Assembly: GCA_047967505.1 (NCBI GenBank) | Contig: CM106539.1 | Length of the DNA: 64,000 nucleotides | Source: Dipteris shenzhenensis | Taxonomy: Eukaryota; Polypodiophyta; Polypodiopsida; Gleicheniales | Direction: 5' to 3' (one strand) | Shown: positions 34,801 to 44,339 of the stretch, in pieces | How the letters are laid out: each line of letters begins with the position of its first letter | Position numbering within the stretch: the first letter of the stretch is position 1 | The notes under the pieces: generated by a model | Databases searched by the model: none | Seen by the model: only the letters and a program-made list of their open reading frames with translations | Told to the model about the DNA's origin: nothing | Position numbers and translations under genes: made by a program

Positions 34801-35145
34801 CCTCATCTTGCAAACTTTCTTACAATGGATATATTTTTTTAGCTATATATTTTTTTAGCCTCATCTTGCAAACTTTCTTACAATGGATATATTTTAGATG
34901 CCAAACTATACATTGCCTTGTCATGGGCGAAGATATACATGTGAAAAAAAAGAGAGAAAACATGAAGTATCCCTACGAACAACAGCCTGAAATTCAAGGA
35001 CAACCTAAGAACAAGTATTTACATAAGCCCAAACTGTACAGTGTCCTGTGATAGGCGTGGATATACGACAAAGCATGAGGTATCCTTACAAACAAGACTT
35101 TGAAAGCTGAGAACAAGCTGAGAGCAAGTATTTATACCAACCTAG
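34801..35145. repeat. Local tandem duplications inside element B
   Basis: CCTCATCTTGCAAACTTTCT...TGGATATATTTT occurs at 34,801 and 34,859 (58-bp period). Just downstream, a diverged unit of about 127 bp is repeated (AAACTATACATTG... near 34,904 and AAACTGTACAGTG... near 35,030). Confidence 0.75.
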
Positions 35146-35199
35146 CAAGAAAGGACACCATCGAGACTAAACAGTGACAAAGCCTGAACTATTAACAGT

Positions 35200-36220
35200 G
35201 AACTCCCTGGTCAGCCTCTTCTCTAGTAACATGGATCGTGTGGTGACAACATTTCAAGAATGAAACTCAAGGAAAGGGCAGCGAAGGTCGAGGACTTCAT
35301 CAACATGTGGCCAGCGAAGCTGCATAACAACCTGAGAGGCGTCTCGAAGCACAACACATCCTTTGAGGCATGGGATCTGCGAAATGCTCAGCACACCATC
35401 ACAAGAGTAGCAATGTGGGCACAATGGGTCTCTGCTGATGCGGAAACCTCCACAAGAGTCGCACTGTATTCAGTCAACGGGTTATTGAGGCTGACAAAGT
35501 GCAGGACACCAACAACCTAAAACAAACAGTTCTCATGAAATGAAATTTGTTGCTGTGAGGCAGCAAATTTGAAATAAGGATTGGTGAATGTGGCGTACTT
35601 TCCTGCTGTAACCGAGGTGTGACACTTGCGTATGAATGCATCCTGTAGTGTTGTTCTTAGGTTTCCTTCTGGCACTACACCGAGAATGGTGAAGTCAAAA
35701 ATGCCAAGTGCATGCCTGGCGCGCATGTAAGATAAGTTCTTGGCAACATACATCACAATCCCCTCATCTACAAATTCCTCCACTAGGCACGCAAGTGTTT
35801 GGAGCCTATCCGCCACGAAAGAAAGCTGCTAGTAAAAAGAAGGAAATGGTCAAAGAAAAATTTAGGCAGAGAAGATGCCAAAAAGGTTCAATGAAATTTT
35901 AAAGTGGCTAGTCCTCACAGATGCACGGTCTTCCGGGTTGGGTCTGTCAGCAATAGTGATCTGTCAGCGATAGTGATCTGGTCTATTGGAGGCCCATCTA
36001 GGTCCAGTTTAACAATCACAAAGGCACTATGTCAATGACAGATGTAAATGGCACCCTCATGTTTTCCATTTGATTCACTACCCATGGCACATAATGGTGT
36101 ATGATATTATCTGGAACAAAAGAAATATTGCGCGAACCTTGATTATTGTCATTGTGGCATCGACACATAAAGAGAAATGCGTATCAAAGCATCTATAGAA
36201 ATGTCGTTGGTATCGTGTCA
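35200..36220 (-). pseudogene. RPA70-like gene of element B, degraded
   Basis: The middle OB-fold exon (35,816-35,517) reads LVEEFVDEGIVMYVAKNLSY and ALGIFDFTILGVVPEGNL, closely matching the plus-strand relic at 3.5 kb. An intron acceptor (ACTAG before CAGCTTTC) is visible at its start, near 35,830. A following exon reads VLHFVSLNNPLTEYSA and then THCAH, where elements A and the 3.8-kb relic have their zinc finger. The N-terminal exon upstream of 35,900 is poorly preserved. Same role and layout as in element A. Confidence 0.6.
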
Positions 36221-37582
36221 CGATTAGACAGAAAACATACAGAACAAATTGGAACTAATGCTAACTCGTAATCGATTGGAACAAGTAGCAAATGAATACC
36301 TTCATTTGAGTTTTCTATATCAGATATTGCTCTGTTGTTGCAAGGAACATTTTCTTAAGTTGCGAATGTACATGAAGCTGAAGCTCTTCTGGTGCACAGA
36401 GACATTCCTGACTTTTGCCTTTCGATTCATATACCTCCTCTGCAACAAAATAAAGAAGTGATATCGATTTTAATGGCGACGGGAATCAGTTTGGCAAACC
36501 CAAATGAAGTTTGACAGCAGGCCAAAAACTAGGCTATCGAGAACGTTGAATAGTTTAGAAAGAAATGAAGCCTTGGTTTCAATCATTACCTTCACAGAGC
36601 GAGGCTAAAGCATCCTTTCCTAGATTTTTTGATTCTGCCATGTTCATGAATATAACAAAATCATTAAAATGGGAGCCAACGTTGCATAGGCAGTTTGGAA
36701 GGAATCACGAAAGACCGTAACATTGAAAACCTTTTTCGAACTCCCCGCTGCTCGTATCCATGGATTCTCCTTGTCCTTGAGATTCGCTTTGGTAAGGAAA
36801 CTCCTGTGCCATCTCTTACGAACTAAGATTGGAGCTAAAATATCAGAGAGGAACAGAGGAAGCGAGAAGGGGAAAAGACAAGGAGACCGAGAGACGAAAG
36901 AAAAACAGGGATAGGAAAGGCGATTTTATAAGCCAGCCTTAGGATCTGAGGTTTGGGAAAGAAATGGGTGTGGGCATGCCTCTCCTCGTCCCTATAGTTG
37001 TGCGATCCGGTTCTTACCGTATGAAGGAGACATGACCTGGTCTTCCTTGAAAATCTCACGACTGTCTAAGACGAGCTTTCGGGGATGGAGGCTAGAAAGA
37101 TTACCAAAACCAGTGAAGGCGGGGATCGTTCCGCCGTTTCCGATTGCCCGTTTCTTAGGACACAATCTTTCCAGAATTCCAGCTTCATCTGCATTGCAGA
37201 GACTCCTTTAAACTGGAAGCATAGAAATACCAACCAAGCGTGCGCTAATGAGGCTTAATATTCCAAGCATAACTGATTTGACAAATCACGCTCACCTCCT
37301 AGAATGTGAGATTTGCGAAGCCTGCTGAGACACTGCATGTGCTCCGGATAAGAGTCCACATGCATCTCTAGACAGCTGGAGATCAGAGAAAACGGATCAA
37401 TGCACCAGGAATTCCTTTCTCCAGAGATGCTCGGTCCTTACGTACGCGTTTGCTTCCATTCATCGACACAGGAACGCTCAGCCTCGCTCGAGGACTAGAC
37501 GTCGAGTAGACGTCTTGATAGAACACGTACCTGATGCAGATGCCTAACGTTATTTCTAGGCCGCACGATGCGCCTAGATACC

Positions 37583-38066
37583 AAGTCTTCTCCTGCCAGA
37601 ACACCTACAGATGTTAGACTATGTAGTTGGACTTTAGAGGTTTGTGGTCTTCTTTGGCGCGATCAACGTCGAACCTACCCTCCTTATTCTTATGTTCATC
37701 CTCTTGTTATATTGCCTTCTTTCCTTTGACGTTCTTTGTCTTCGTTTTTTCGAAGCTCTGCATGCAAGAACCAATTTACTTAATTAATTGCATGCAACAT
37801 GCAGGTCGATACCCTACACAACGTAAGTCTTCTCCTGCCAGAACACCTACAGATGTTAGACTATGTAGTTGGACTTTAGAGGTTTGTGGTCTTCTTTGGC
37901 GCGATCAACGTCGAACCTACCCTCCTTATTCTTATGTTCATCCTCTTGTTATATTGCCTTCTTTCCTTTGACGTTCTTTGTCTTCGTTTTTTCGAAGCTC
38001 TGCATGCAAGAACCAATTTACTTAATTAATTGCATGCAACATGCAGGTCGATACCCTACACAACGT
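37583..38066. repeat. Identical 242-bp tandem duplication
   Basis: The unit AAGTCTTCTCCTGCCAGAAC...CACAACGT occurs at 37,583-37,824 and again at 37,825-38,066. By eye the two copies are identical throughout, so the event is recent or an assembly artefact. Confidence 0.9.
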
Positions 38067-38343
38067 TTGTGCACTATGTATGCGAACGATACAATGAAAT
38101 ACCAAAAGTGGCGTTCACGCACGATGCATCAATCTTGTTGTCCTCAAATTTGCAGAGTTCTACATAATGGAGACTAGAATAGAACATGCAAGATATCTCG
38201 CCCATACTAATACCGGTTACAAACCTGATGAAAGGTTTCATATGTGAACGCCTTCATGCAAACACACGAAAGAGGAAAGGCATGGAAGAAAGGAGGCCTA
38301 ATTGAAAGACAGGAAAGAAGACACGTCTGGGAGGGTTCCAAGT

Positions 38344-38405
38344 CGGTTGGCCATCAAGCAAACCAATATCGTGACGGTTGGCCATCAAGCAAACCAATAT
38401 CGTGA
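38344..38405. repeat. 31-bp tandem duplication
   Basis: CGGTTGGCCATCAAGCAAAC plus 11 more bases is repeated at 38,344 and 38,375 with no visible change. Confidence 0.9.
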
Positions 38406-38742
38406 TAGCATGTGTTTGCGAAAGCTACTGCACGGGAAGTGGAAGACATGACGCATAGCAAGCCGCTGCTCAACGATGGGCCTTTCGCGACCGCATGTGG
38501 AGACCCCACAATGGCTACACATAAGAACACACCAAACTGACTCAACTTGGCTTACAATTTTCATTAGGTGCCCTTAACATTCAAACAAGATGAATGATAT
38601 TTAATCATTCATAAGGCATGCCCAATATAAAAAAGAATACACTGGAGATGATCCTTGTGTAGGAAGACTATGGGACAGATGATGTGTACAAAGACTATGG
38701 GAGATAAAGGAAGGAGAGAGAGAGAGAGAAGGAGGGGGGGGG

Positions 38743-41128
38743 TGTAACGGGTGGCCCATTGACAAGGGACTGAGTCTCAGTCCGCCCCTCCATCATCACC
38801 TTCGGATTCGACATCGGCAGCAAGGAGGAAATCCTTGCCCTCTTTTAGGTCAAGGGGAAGCAACCCTTTGACATCCCCAGGACCTAACCAAGGGGAGCAG
38901 CCCATGGTAAGGTTGGACTCCCAACTATGGCTCTAAAGGGCTCAATTCAAACAGGAATATTTGAATTGATTGGCCCTTCAAAGTATCTTTTGGGGAAAAA
39001 GTACCAAATGAGGAATGAAGCCTTAATGAAGGCAATTGAACGTTGGAACCAAGGGTGATACTCCCTCCAAAAATCAAACAACTTACACACACAGGGATTC
39101 AGAATTCCAAGAGACGAGAACTGGAAGGCTACGTGAGCTGCGAGCTCCTGCTGTAATCCTGAGAGAGTGTGAGGATTTTTCTTCTGCATCTGAAAGATGC
39201 TTCCATGTAATCTTTACCCTGTGGCGTTTTGACCACAGGGCCTCTTCTTTTTTAATACAGAACATTCGTTGTCTCTCTCTGAGTGTTTTGTTCCAAACGT
39301 TGAGGTAGATAGATGGCACACATCGTTCCCCTCCCCTTCGTTAAGTTCTGAACGTGCAGGTGTTTTCGTTAGCCCACCTTTGAGCCAGGGCTTCCCCTTG
39401 GCTCAAGGAAGAAGCCTACAAGTGGGCAGATCGATTGGTATCCTGTGGGAGGAACCGTGTCAATCGAGGTGCTCGCTCAGGTGGTCGTTTCGTCGATGCA
39501 GAGAGCAGCGTGACCAGTGCAGGGATCCATTCGATCCAAGACTTCGTGAGGGCCAAGAGACCCTCCTAAATATCTCCTCTACCAAGTGGCAAAGCTCGTG
39601 AAGCTCGGACCACGGAGAACGGGCCCCGACTGAGAATGAGCCCCGACTGAGATTCCACCATCGTCTAACGGAAGGTGACGGAACTGCAATTCCATCATGC
39701 CAAAGCTTGGAAAGCTTCCTACATGCGCTCCACAACTCCATTGATCCAGCCCTTGAGTACAGAGCATCGCCCCACCTATGAGACCATAGGGCGGAGCCCA
39801 TGATCTTAGCCGTGCCTCGGATTGCATGAACAAACCCGACGAAGGTCTAGACCATCGACGGAAACCCATCGACGGAAACCGGACGGAAGACGACGGAAAA
39901 GTCGGGAAGAGCTCTCACGGTTGATCGCGTGCACCATTGACAGCACCCTCTTCCATGCGAGTACCCACCTACCTGTAGAAGACGTGCGACACCAAAGAGC
40001 TGCCCTTCGACGTGCGCATGGTGACGGGGAGGTCGCCATAGCCGCCAAGCTCCAAGTCTTCTATAAAACCATATGGATAGGATTGGGTCACAAGCAAGGC
40101 CACGGCCCCGGTGGTTAGCCGGGCTATGAGGTATTCTGAGCATCTTCGCAGAGGTCGCGGCTTCGAGTCCGGGCAAGGGGAGGCAGAGCGCGAGCTAACG
40201 AGGGGGCCGATCCCCTTTTGCTAATCTCCAAAAAAACAAAATATAGCCAGGAGGCCCGGCTTGGTTACACTAACCAAGACTTAGCTCCATGGCTAGCCCA
40301 ACAATAGGCACTGCGATTGCTACCCCGGCGGTTCTGAGTTCAATCCCAAGTGCGGTGGTGCACTAACATTTTGGGCGAGCCCGTGTTCGGGCGAGGACAA
40401 AATGAAAGCAAAAGGCTCCACCTAGTTACACCAATGGACCGGTGGCTCGGTGGTTGGCGCTTCGAGTTCGTGAGAGGAGGTCGAGGGTTCGAATACCCGT
40501 TCAGCTGTGCAGAGATTTGGGACGCACGCATGGAAGAAAGTACATGATATGTATAAGTGGTAGGTTTTAGTTACACTAACTAAGACCAGCCCACTTGGCT
40601 AGCTCAACGAGAGGTTCTGCGCGTAGTTCCTTGGAGGTCCTAAGTTCGAGTTCTGGCGGTTGGCCATCCTTTTGGCACAGTCCGCTAAGTCTGGAGGTAC
40701 AACCAGTTCATTTTGGCAGTTTGGATAGTTTAGCCCCGGCTAAATTTAGTTAGTCCCAACTAACCAAACAAAGGGCTTTTGGAAACAGACTTCGCCACCG
40801 TGTTCCCCCTCTTGTCGTGAGTTTTCGGAGCAAGCCTCGGGCATTACTTTTGCTACATGACGCTTCGGCAAGCATTATGCGAAGGAGCGGTTCTCCAAAG
40901 CCGTAGCTCTCGGAAGGAGTTCTAGTCGATTCCTTTGAGCGTCTGAAGGATCAGGGAACCTTTGTGAAGGTGAAGGGCAGTCAGTCAAGTGGAAGTTCAC
41001 ATCAGCAAGGCAGTTTCAAATCCAGAGATCAAGCAGGTACTTTGGGATCCCAGTAGGGGACCAAACCGGGGAGCAAAGGAAAAGAGAAAAGAGAAAAAAA
41101 ATTTAGGGAAAACTTTGCCCTTGTGACA
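38743..41128 (+). repeat. Left LTR (2,386 bp)
   Basis: Starts TGTAACGGGTGGCCCATT and ends TTGTGACA. It contains a TATA-like box, CTATAAAACC, at 40,061-40,070 followed by the tRNA-like repeat array, and an AG-rich end. It differs from the right LTR by many substitutions and small indels (for example about 20 bp present at 39,478-39,500 and absent on the right), so the insertion is not young. Confidence 0.9.
40095..40690 (+). repeat. Array of tRNA/SINE-like modules inside the left LTR
   Basis: Four successive modules each have an A-box-like and a B-box-like sequence. Module 1: GGTGGTTAGCCGGGC, then CGGCTTCGAGTCCGGGC (40,110-40,174). Module 2: TGGCTAGCCCAACAATAGG, then GGTTCTGAGTTCAATCCC (to 40,347). 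Module 3: GGTGGCTCGGTGGTTGGCGC, then GGGTTCGAATACCC (to 40,498). Module 4: TTGGCTAGCTCAACGAGAGG, then AAGTTCGAGTTC (to 40,656). Modules 2-4 share a leading GTTACAC(T/C)AA, at 40,264, 40,425 and 40,570. None folds as a full tRNA by eye. Confidence 0.65.
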
Positions 41129-41129
41129 G

Positions 41130-41141
41130 TGGTATCAGAGC
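41130..41141 (+). other. Primer-binding site (initiator Met tRNA)
   Basis: TGGTATCAGAGC, one base after the left LTR; the standard complement to plant initiator methionine tRNA used to start minus-strand synthesis. Confidence 0.95.
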
Positions 41142-41285
41142 TGAAGGAACTGAGCAGAGTCAATTCCCCAAAGGTATCTGATTCAGCTTGATAGGATTTG
41201 GGAAGTCAAGGGAATTGACAGTTTTCTCCCACCATCTATATTTTCTCAGAACAGACAGTCCAGCCCATTTTGAAGACCATTTCTC

Positions 41286-42400
41286 ATGGGTGATTCAAAT
41301 GAAGTAGCTAGTGCTGAGCCAAGCAACACCAAGAGCAGAACCAAGCTCAAATTCCATGAGCATGATGCAAGGCTTGAGGCATAGAGCTTGCTCTAAATGA
41401 GTTGCAGACTTCCAAGGGCTGCTACAGCAGCAACTCTCAGAAGCAAAGATAGAGCTTGCCCATGTGATGAGCAAGCTAATCAAGGACGATGGGGTCAGAC
41501 CATCCGGAAGGCATCGAGTCAAGCTCAAGGAGCCCGAACCATACACGAGCACGCGAGAAGTCAAGGTATTAGAGAACTTCATCTACGACATGCAGCAATA
41601 CCTTGCCCTTGCCAAGATAATCGATCCCGTAGAGCAAGTGCTCCATGCCTCAACGTACTTGGTGGATGACGCCAAGCTTTGGTGGAGAAATTACAAGGAT
41701 GAGAGAACCCACCGCAACACATACACAATTTCCACGTGGGAGGAGCTCTCACAAAGGCTGAGGTTGCAGTTTCTGCCCTCCGATATTGAATGGAAGGCTC
41801 GGGATTCCTTGAACAGTCTCAAACACACCGAAACCCTGAGAGATTTCATCAAAGCTCACTCCTCCCTCATGCTACAAATCAAGGAGATGAGTGAGGCTGA
41901 TCGACTTTACTATTTCATCAAAAGGCTGAGGCCTTGGGCACATGATGAGCTCATGAGGGAGCACGTAAAGACGGTGGCTGAAGCATACGAGGTAGCGGAT
42001 CGCCTCACCGATTGGCAAGAGAAACAACATGGTGGTGAGAGACAAGGTCAAGCCAAGCCCAAGACAAGTGGACAAGGGATTCCCCCATTCAAGAAGAAAA
42101 AGTTCAAGCGATTTGGCTCCAAAAAGAAGAAGTACCACCCGATGGGAGAGATTCCAGCTGAGTAGGCCAAACCTACGTCTACTGCCGCTCAAAAAGGCAA
42201 AGGTAAAGTCAGTACTGTTCAGCCCAAGAGTAGTACGGGATCAGCAAAGGCTTCGTCGAGTCTCTCAGCCCCGAGTCTTTCAACCCCCAAAGGGAGTGGT
42301 TGTTACATTTGCACAGGAGCTCATTTTGCTAGGGACTGCCCTATGCGACAGTCACTGCAGACTATCCAGGAAACAAAAAATGGACTTGTAACCCACTCAA
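41286..42400 (+). pseudogene. gag of the Ty3 element
   Basis: The ATG at 41,286 starts MGDSNEVASAEPSNTKSR, which meets stops at about 41,382 and 41,394. The main frame then runs from about 41,400 to TAG at 42,163. It contains ASTYLVDDAKLWWRNY, ISTWEELSQRLRLQFLPSD and KRLRPWAHDEL (the retrotransposon gag domain), and ends in a basic stretch (PPFKKKKFKRFGSKKKKYH). Past that TAG the same frame continues to a zinc knuckle, CYICTGAHFARDC (about 42,303-42,341), of the CX2CX3HX4C form seen in plant Ty3 elements. The product would package element RNA. Three stops at least make it inactive. Confidence 0.8.
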
Positions 42401-44339
42401 ACCATGACACCCCTTCAGCTTCTAGGGGCCATGAGTGAAGATAAGGTAGCCTCTGATTTGCTGTTCATTACTGCTATAGTAAACAGATGCCTAGTGAGGG
42501 CTATGGTGGACAGCGGGGCTAGCCATAATTTCATCACATCCAAGAAAGCCAAAGAGATCAGGCTGAAGGATGAAATCTTATAAGGCAAGGTCATGAAAAC
42601 AGTAAATACCCCAGGACAAGCAGTTGCCAAGGTGGCCAAAGGGGTGAGTGTCCAAGTGGGAGGCTGTTCTAATAGGTCAGAATTTTGATGTGGTAGAAAC
42701 GGATGATTTTAAGATGGTGTTTGGGCAAACATGGTTGAGAGCTAACAGGGTACTGATCAACAGCCATGATGAGCAGCTGGTATTCTGCAAGGAAGGAGGT
42801 TGGGAGGTGGTAAAAGCATCGAGGCAAAAGGGAGGCCCTTTGCCCCAACTCCTCTCAGCCATGCCATTGCAAGAAGCAGTAGGAAAAGGTAGTCAAGCCT
42901 ACCTAGTGGTCATCGAAGAGCATGAGGAGGACTTCGTTCCACCTACGGGACATGTACCACATGAGGTGCAGGGGTTACTGACAGAGTACGCTGATATCCT
43001 ACCCGAGAAGCTCTCAAGGGAGCTTCCTCCCAAATGGGAGATAGACCAGAGGATAGAGGTGTATCCAGGATCAGACCCTCCAGCCAAGGCACCTGACAGG
43101 TTGTCACAAGAAGGGAATGTAGATGCGGATGCATACGTGAGAACTTGCCACATTTGTGGGCAAGACAAAGCTGAAAGAATGAAACCAGCGGGGCTCCTTC
43201 AACCCCTCGACATTCTGTCGAAGCCATGGGAAAGCGCCTCCATGGACTTCATCACATGTCTACCGAATAGCAGAGGACATATGGGCATACTTGTGGTGGT
43301 GTGTAGACTCACCACGCTTGCCCACTTCATTCCATACATGGGTACAGTGGATGCCCCAGCAGCAGCAAAACTCTTATTCAAGTTCGTGGTCAAACACCAT
43401 GGTCTACCGAAGGAAATAGTGTCTGACAGAGATGGGAGGTTTACTGGCAGTTTCTAGAGCACACTGTTTGCAATGTGTGGGACAAAGCTTGCATTTAGCA
43501 GCTCGTATCACCCTCAGTCTGACGGACAAACTGAGAGGACCAACCAATTTGTGGAGGACTTTCTCAAACACTACGTCCAGGGAGACCAGGCTGACTGGTA
43601 CGTGCATTTGGATGCAGCAGAATTCTGCTACAACAGTTGGCAGCACTCATCTACAGGATTTTCCCCCTTCGAATTAGCCTATGGGTATCAGCCTTTGGCT
43701 CCAGGGGAAGTATCCGTACTACCTACTGCAGGGGGAATAGCTCCAGCAGGAGGAGCCTTCCACGAGGAGTGGTTAACAAGGCTTAAAATTGCCCGGGAGC
43801 AGCTAGGTAAAGCTCAAGACAGGATGGAAAAATTCACATATCGGAAGAGGAGGTATGTAGAGTATGAGGTTGGCGAGAAGGTTTACCTCAAACTGAACCC
43901 TGAGCAGTTCGGCATGCCAAAGGAGCTCACGGATCGTCTTGCGCATAGGTACAATGGGCCATACGAGATCCTTGAGAGGGTAGGCAAGTTGGCCTATCGT
44001 CTGCAACTTCCTCCCCATCTACATATTCATCCCACCTTTCACGTTTCCATGTTGAAGGGTGCTCAAGAAGCCCATGATCAGCGAAATAGAGGTCCAGCGC
44101 TCATGATGGATCGTGGAGAGGGTGAAGACCTCGAGAGTATCATGGCACACCGTGATAGACCGAATCAATTCGGGCCTAACAGGCTGTACCATTGTCACTA
44201 GAGGGAGCAGCCTTCAAGTGAAGACTCGTGGAGGATGGAACCTTCTCTATGGCAGTTCGTGGACATCGTGCGCGGCTACAATGATTCACACCCCTTTCCA
44301 AAGAAGCGGGGGAGCAAGAGTAAAAGGGGGGGAATGTAA
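42400..44339 (+). pseudogene. pol of the Ty3 element: protease and integrase, reverse transcriptase deleted
   Basis: The aspartic protease is marked by AMVDSGASHNFIT (about 42,500), then a TAA and a frameshift near 42,580-42,650, then VFGQTWLRANRVLI. The frame from 42,648 ends the protease/linker with IEVYPGSDPPAKAP, where the reverse transcriptase should begin, but moves within a few codons to AYVRTCHICGQDKAERMKPA of the integrase zinc domain. Reverse transcriptase, RNase H and the HH part of the zinc finger are absent. The integrase core follows (SMDFITCLPNS, IVSDRDGRF, a TAG at 43,456, YHPQSDGQTERTNQ) with the catalytic Asp residues visible and the Glu expected in SDGQTER. The tail GPYEILERVGKLAYRLQLP...FHVSMLK precedes a chromodomain-like segment cut by TAG at 44,199. 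The frame's final TAA (44,337-44,339) lies inside the right LTR. Confidence 0.85.
44322..44334 (+). other. Polypurine tract
   Basis: AAAAGGGGGGGAA directly before the right LTR; primes plus-strand synthesis in LTR retrotransposons. Confidence 0.9.

Larger units (their letters stand above)
31252..36220 (-). mobile_element. Rolling-circle element B, 5' part (right of the CACTA insertion)
   Basis: The 5' portion of element B, read on the minus strand: RPA-like gene (about 36,220-35,200) followed by Rep and the start of the helicase (about 34,330-31,252). Order and strand match element A. Ends of the element were not found. Confidence 0.65.
36221..38742. other. No gene recognised; tandem duplications
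   Basis: About 2.5 kb with short frames only. It contains the 242-bp and 31-bp tandem duplications listed separately, and ends in a (GA)n and G-run at 38,714-38,742 directly before the Ty3 element. Confidence 0.5.

Noticed and set aside
37627-38177. Two overlapping frames beginning MDFRGLWSSLARS
   Set aside because: They exist only because the 242-bp unit is duplicated; no domain recognised.
39036-40176. Several 80-113 codon frames inside the LTRs on both strands
   Set aside because: They recur in both LTRs, overlap one another on opposite strands and match no domain; treated as chance frames in GC-richer LTR DNA.
40110-40656. Possible tRNA genes in the Ty3 LTR
   Set aside because: A- and B-box-like words are present, but no acceptor stem or anticodon arm pairing could be built by eye; listed as tRNA/SINE-like modules instead.
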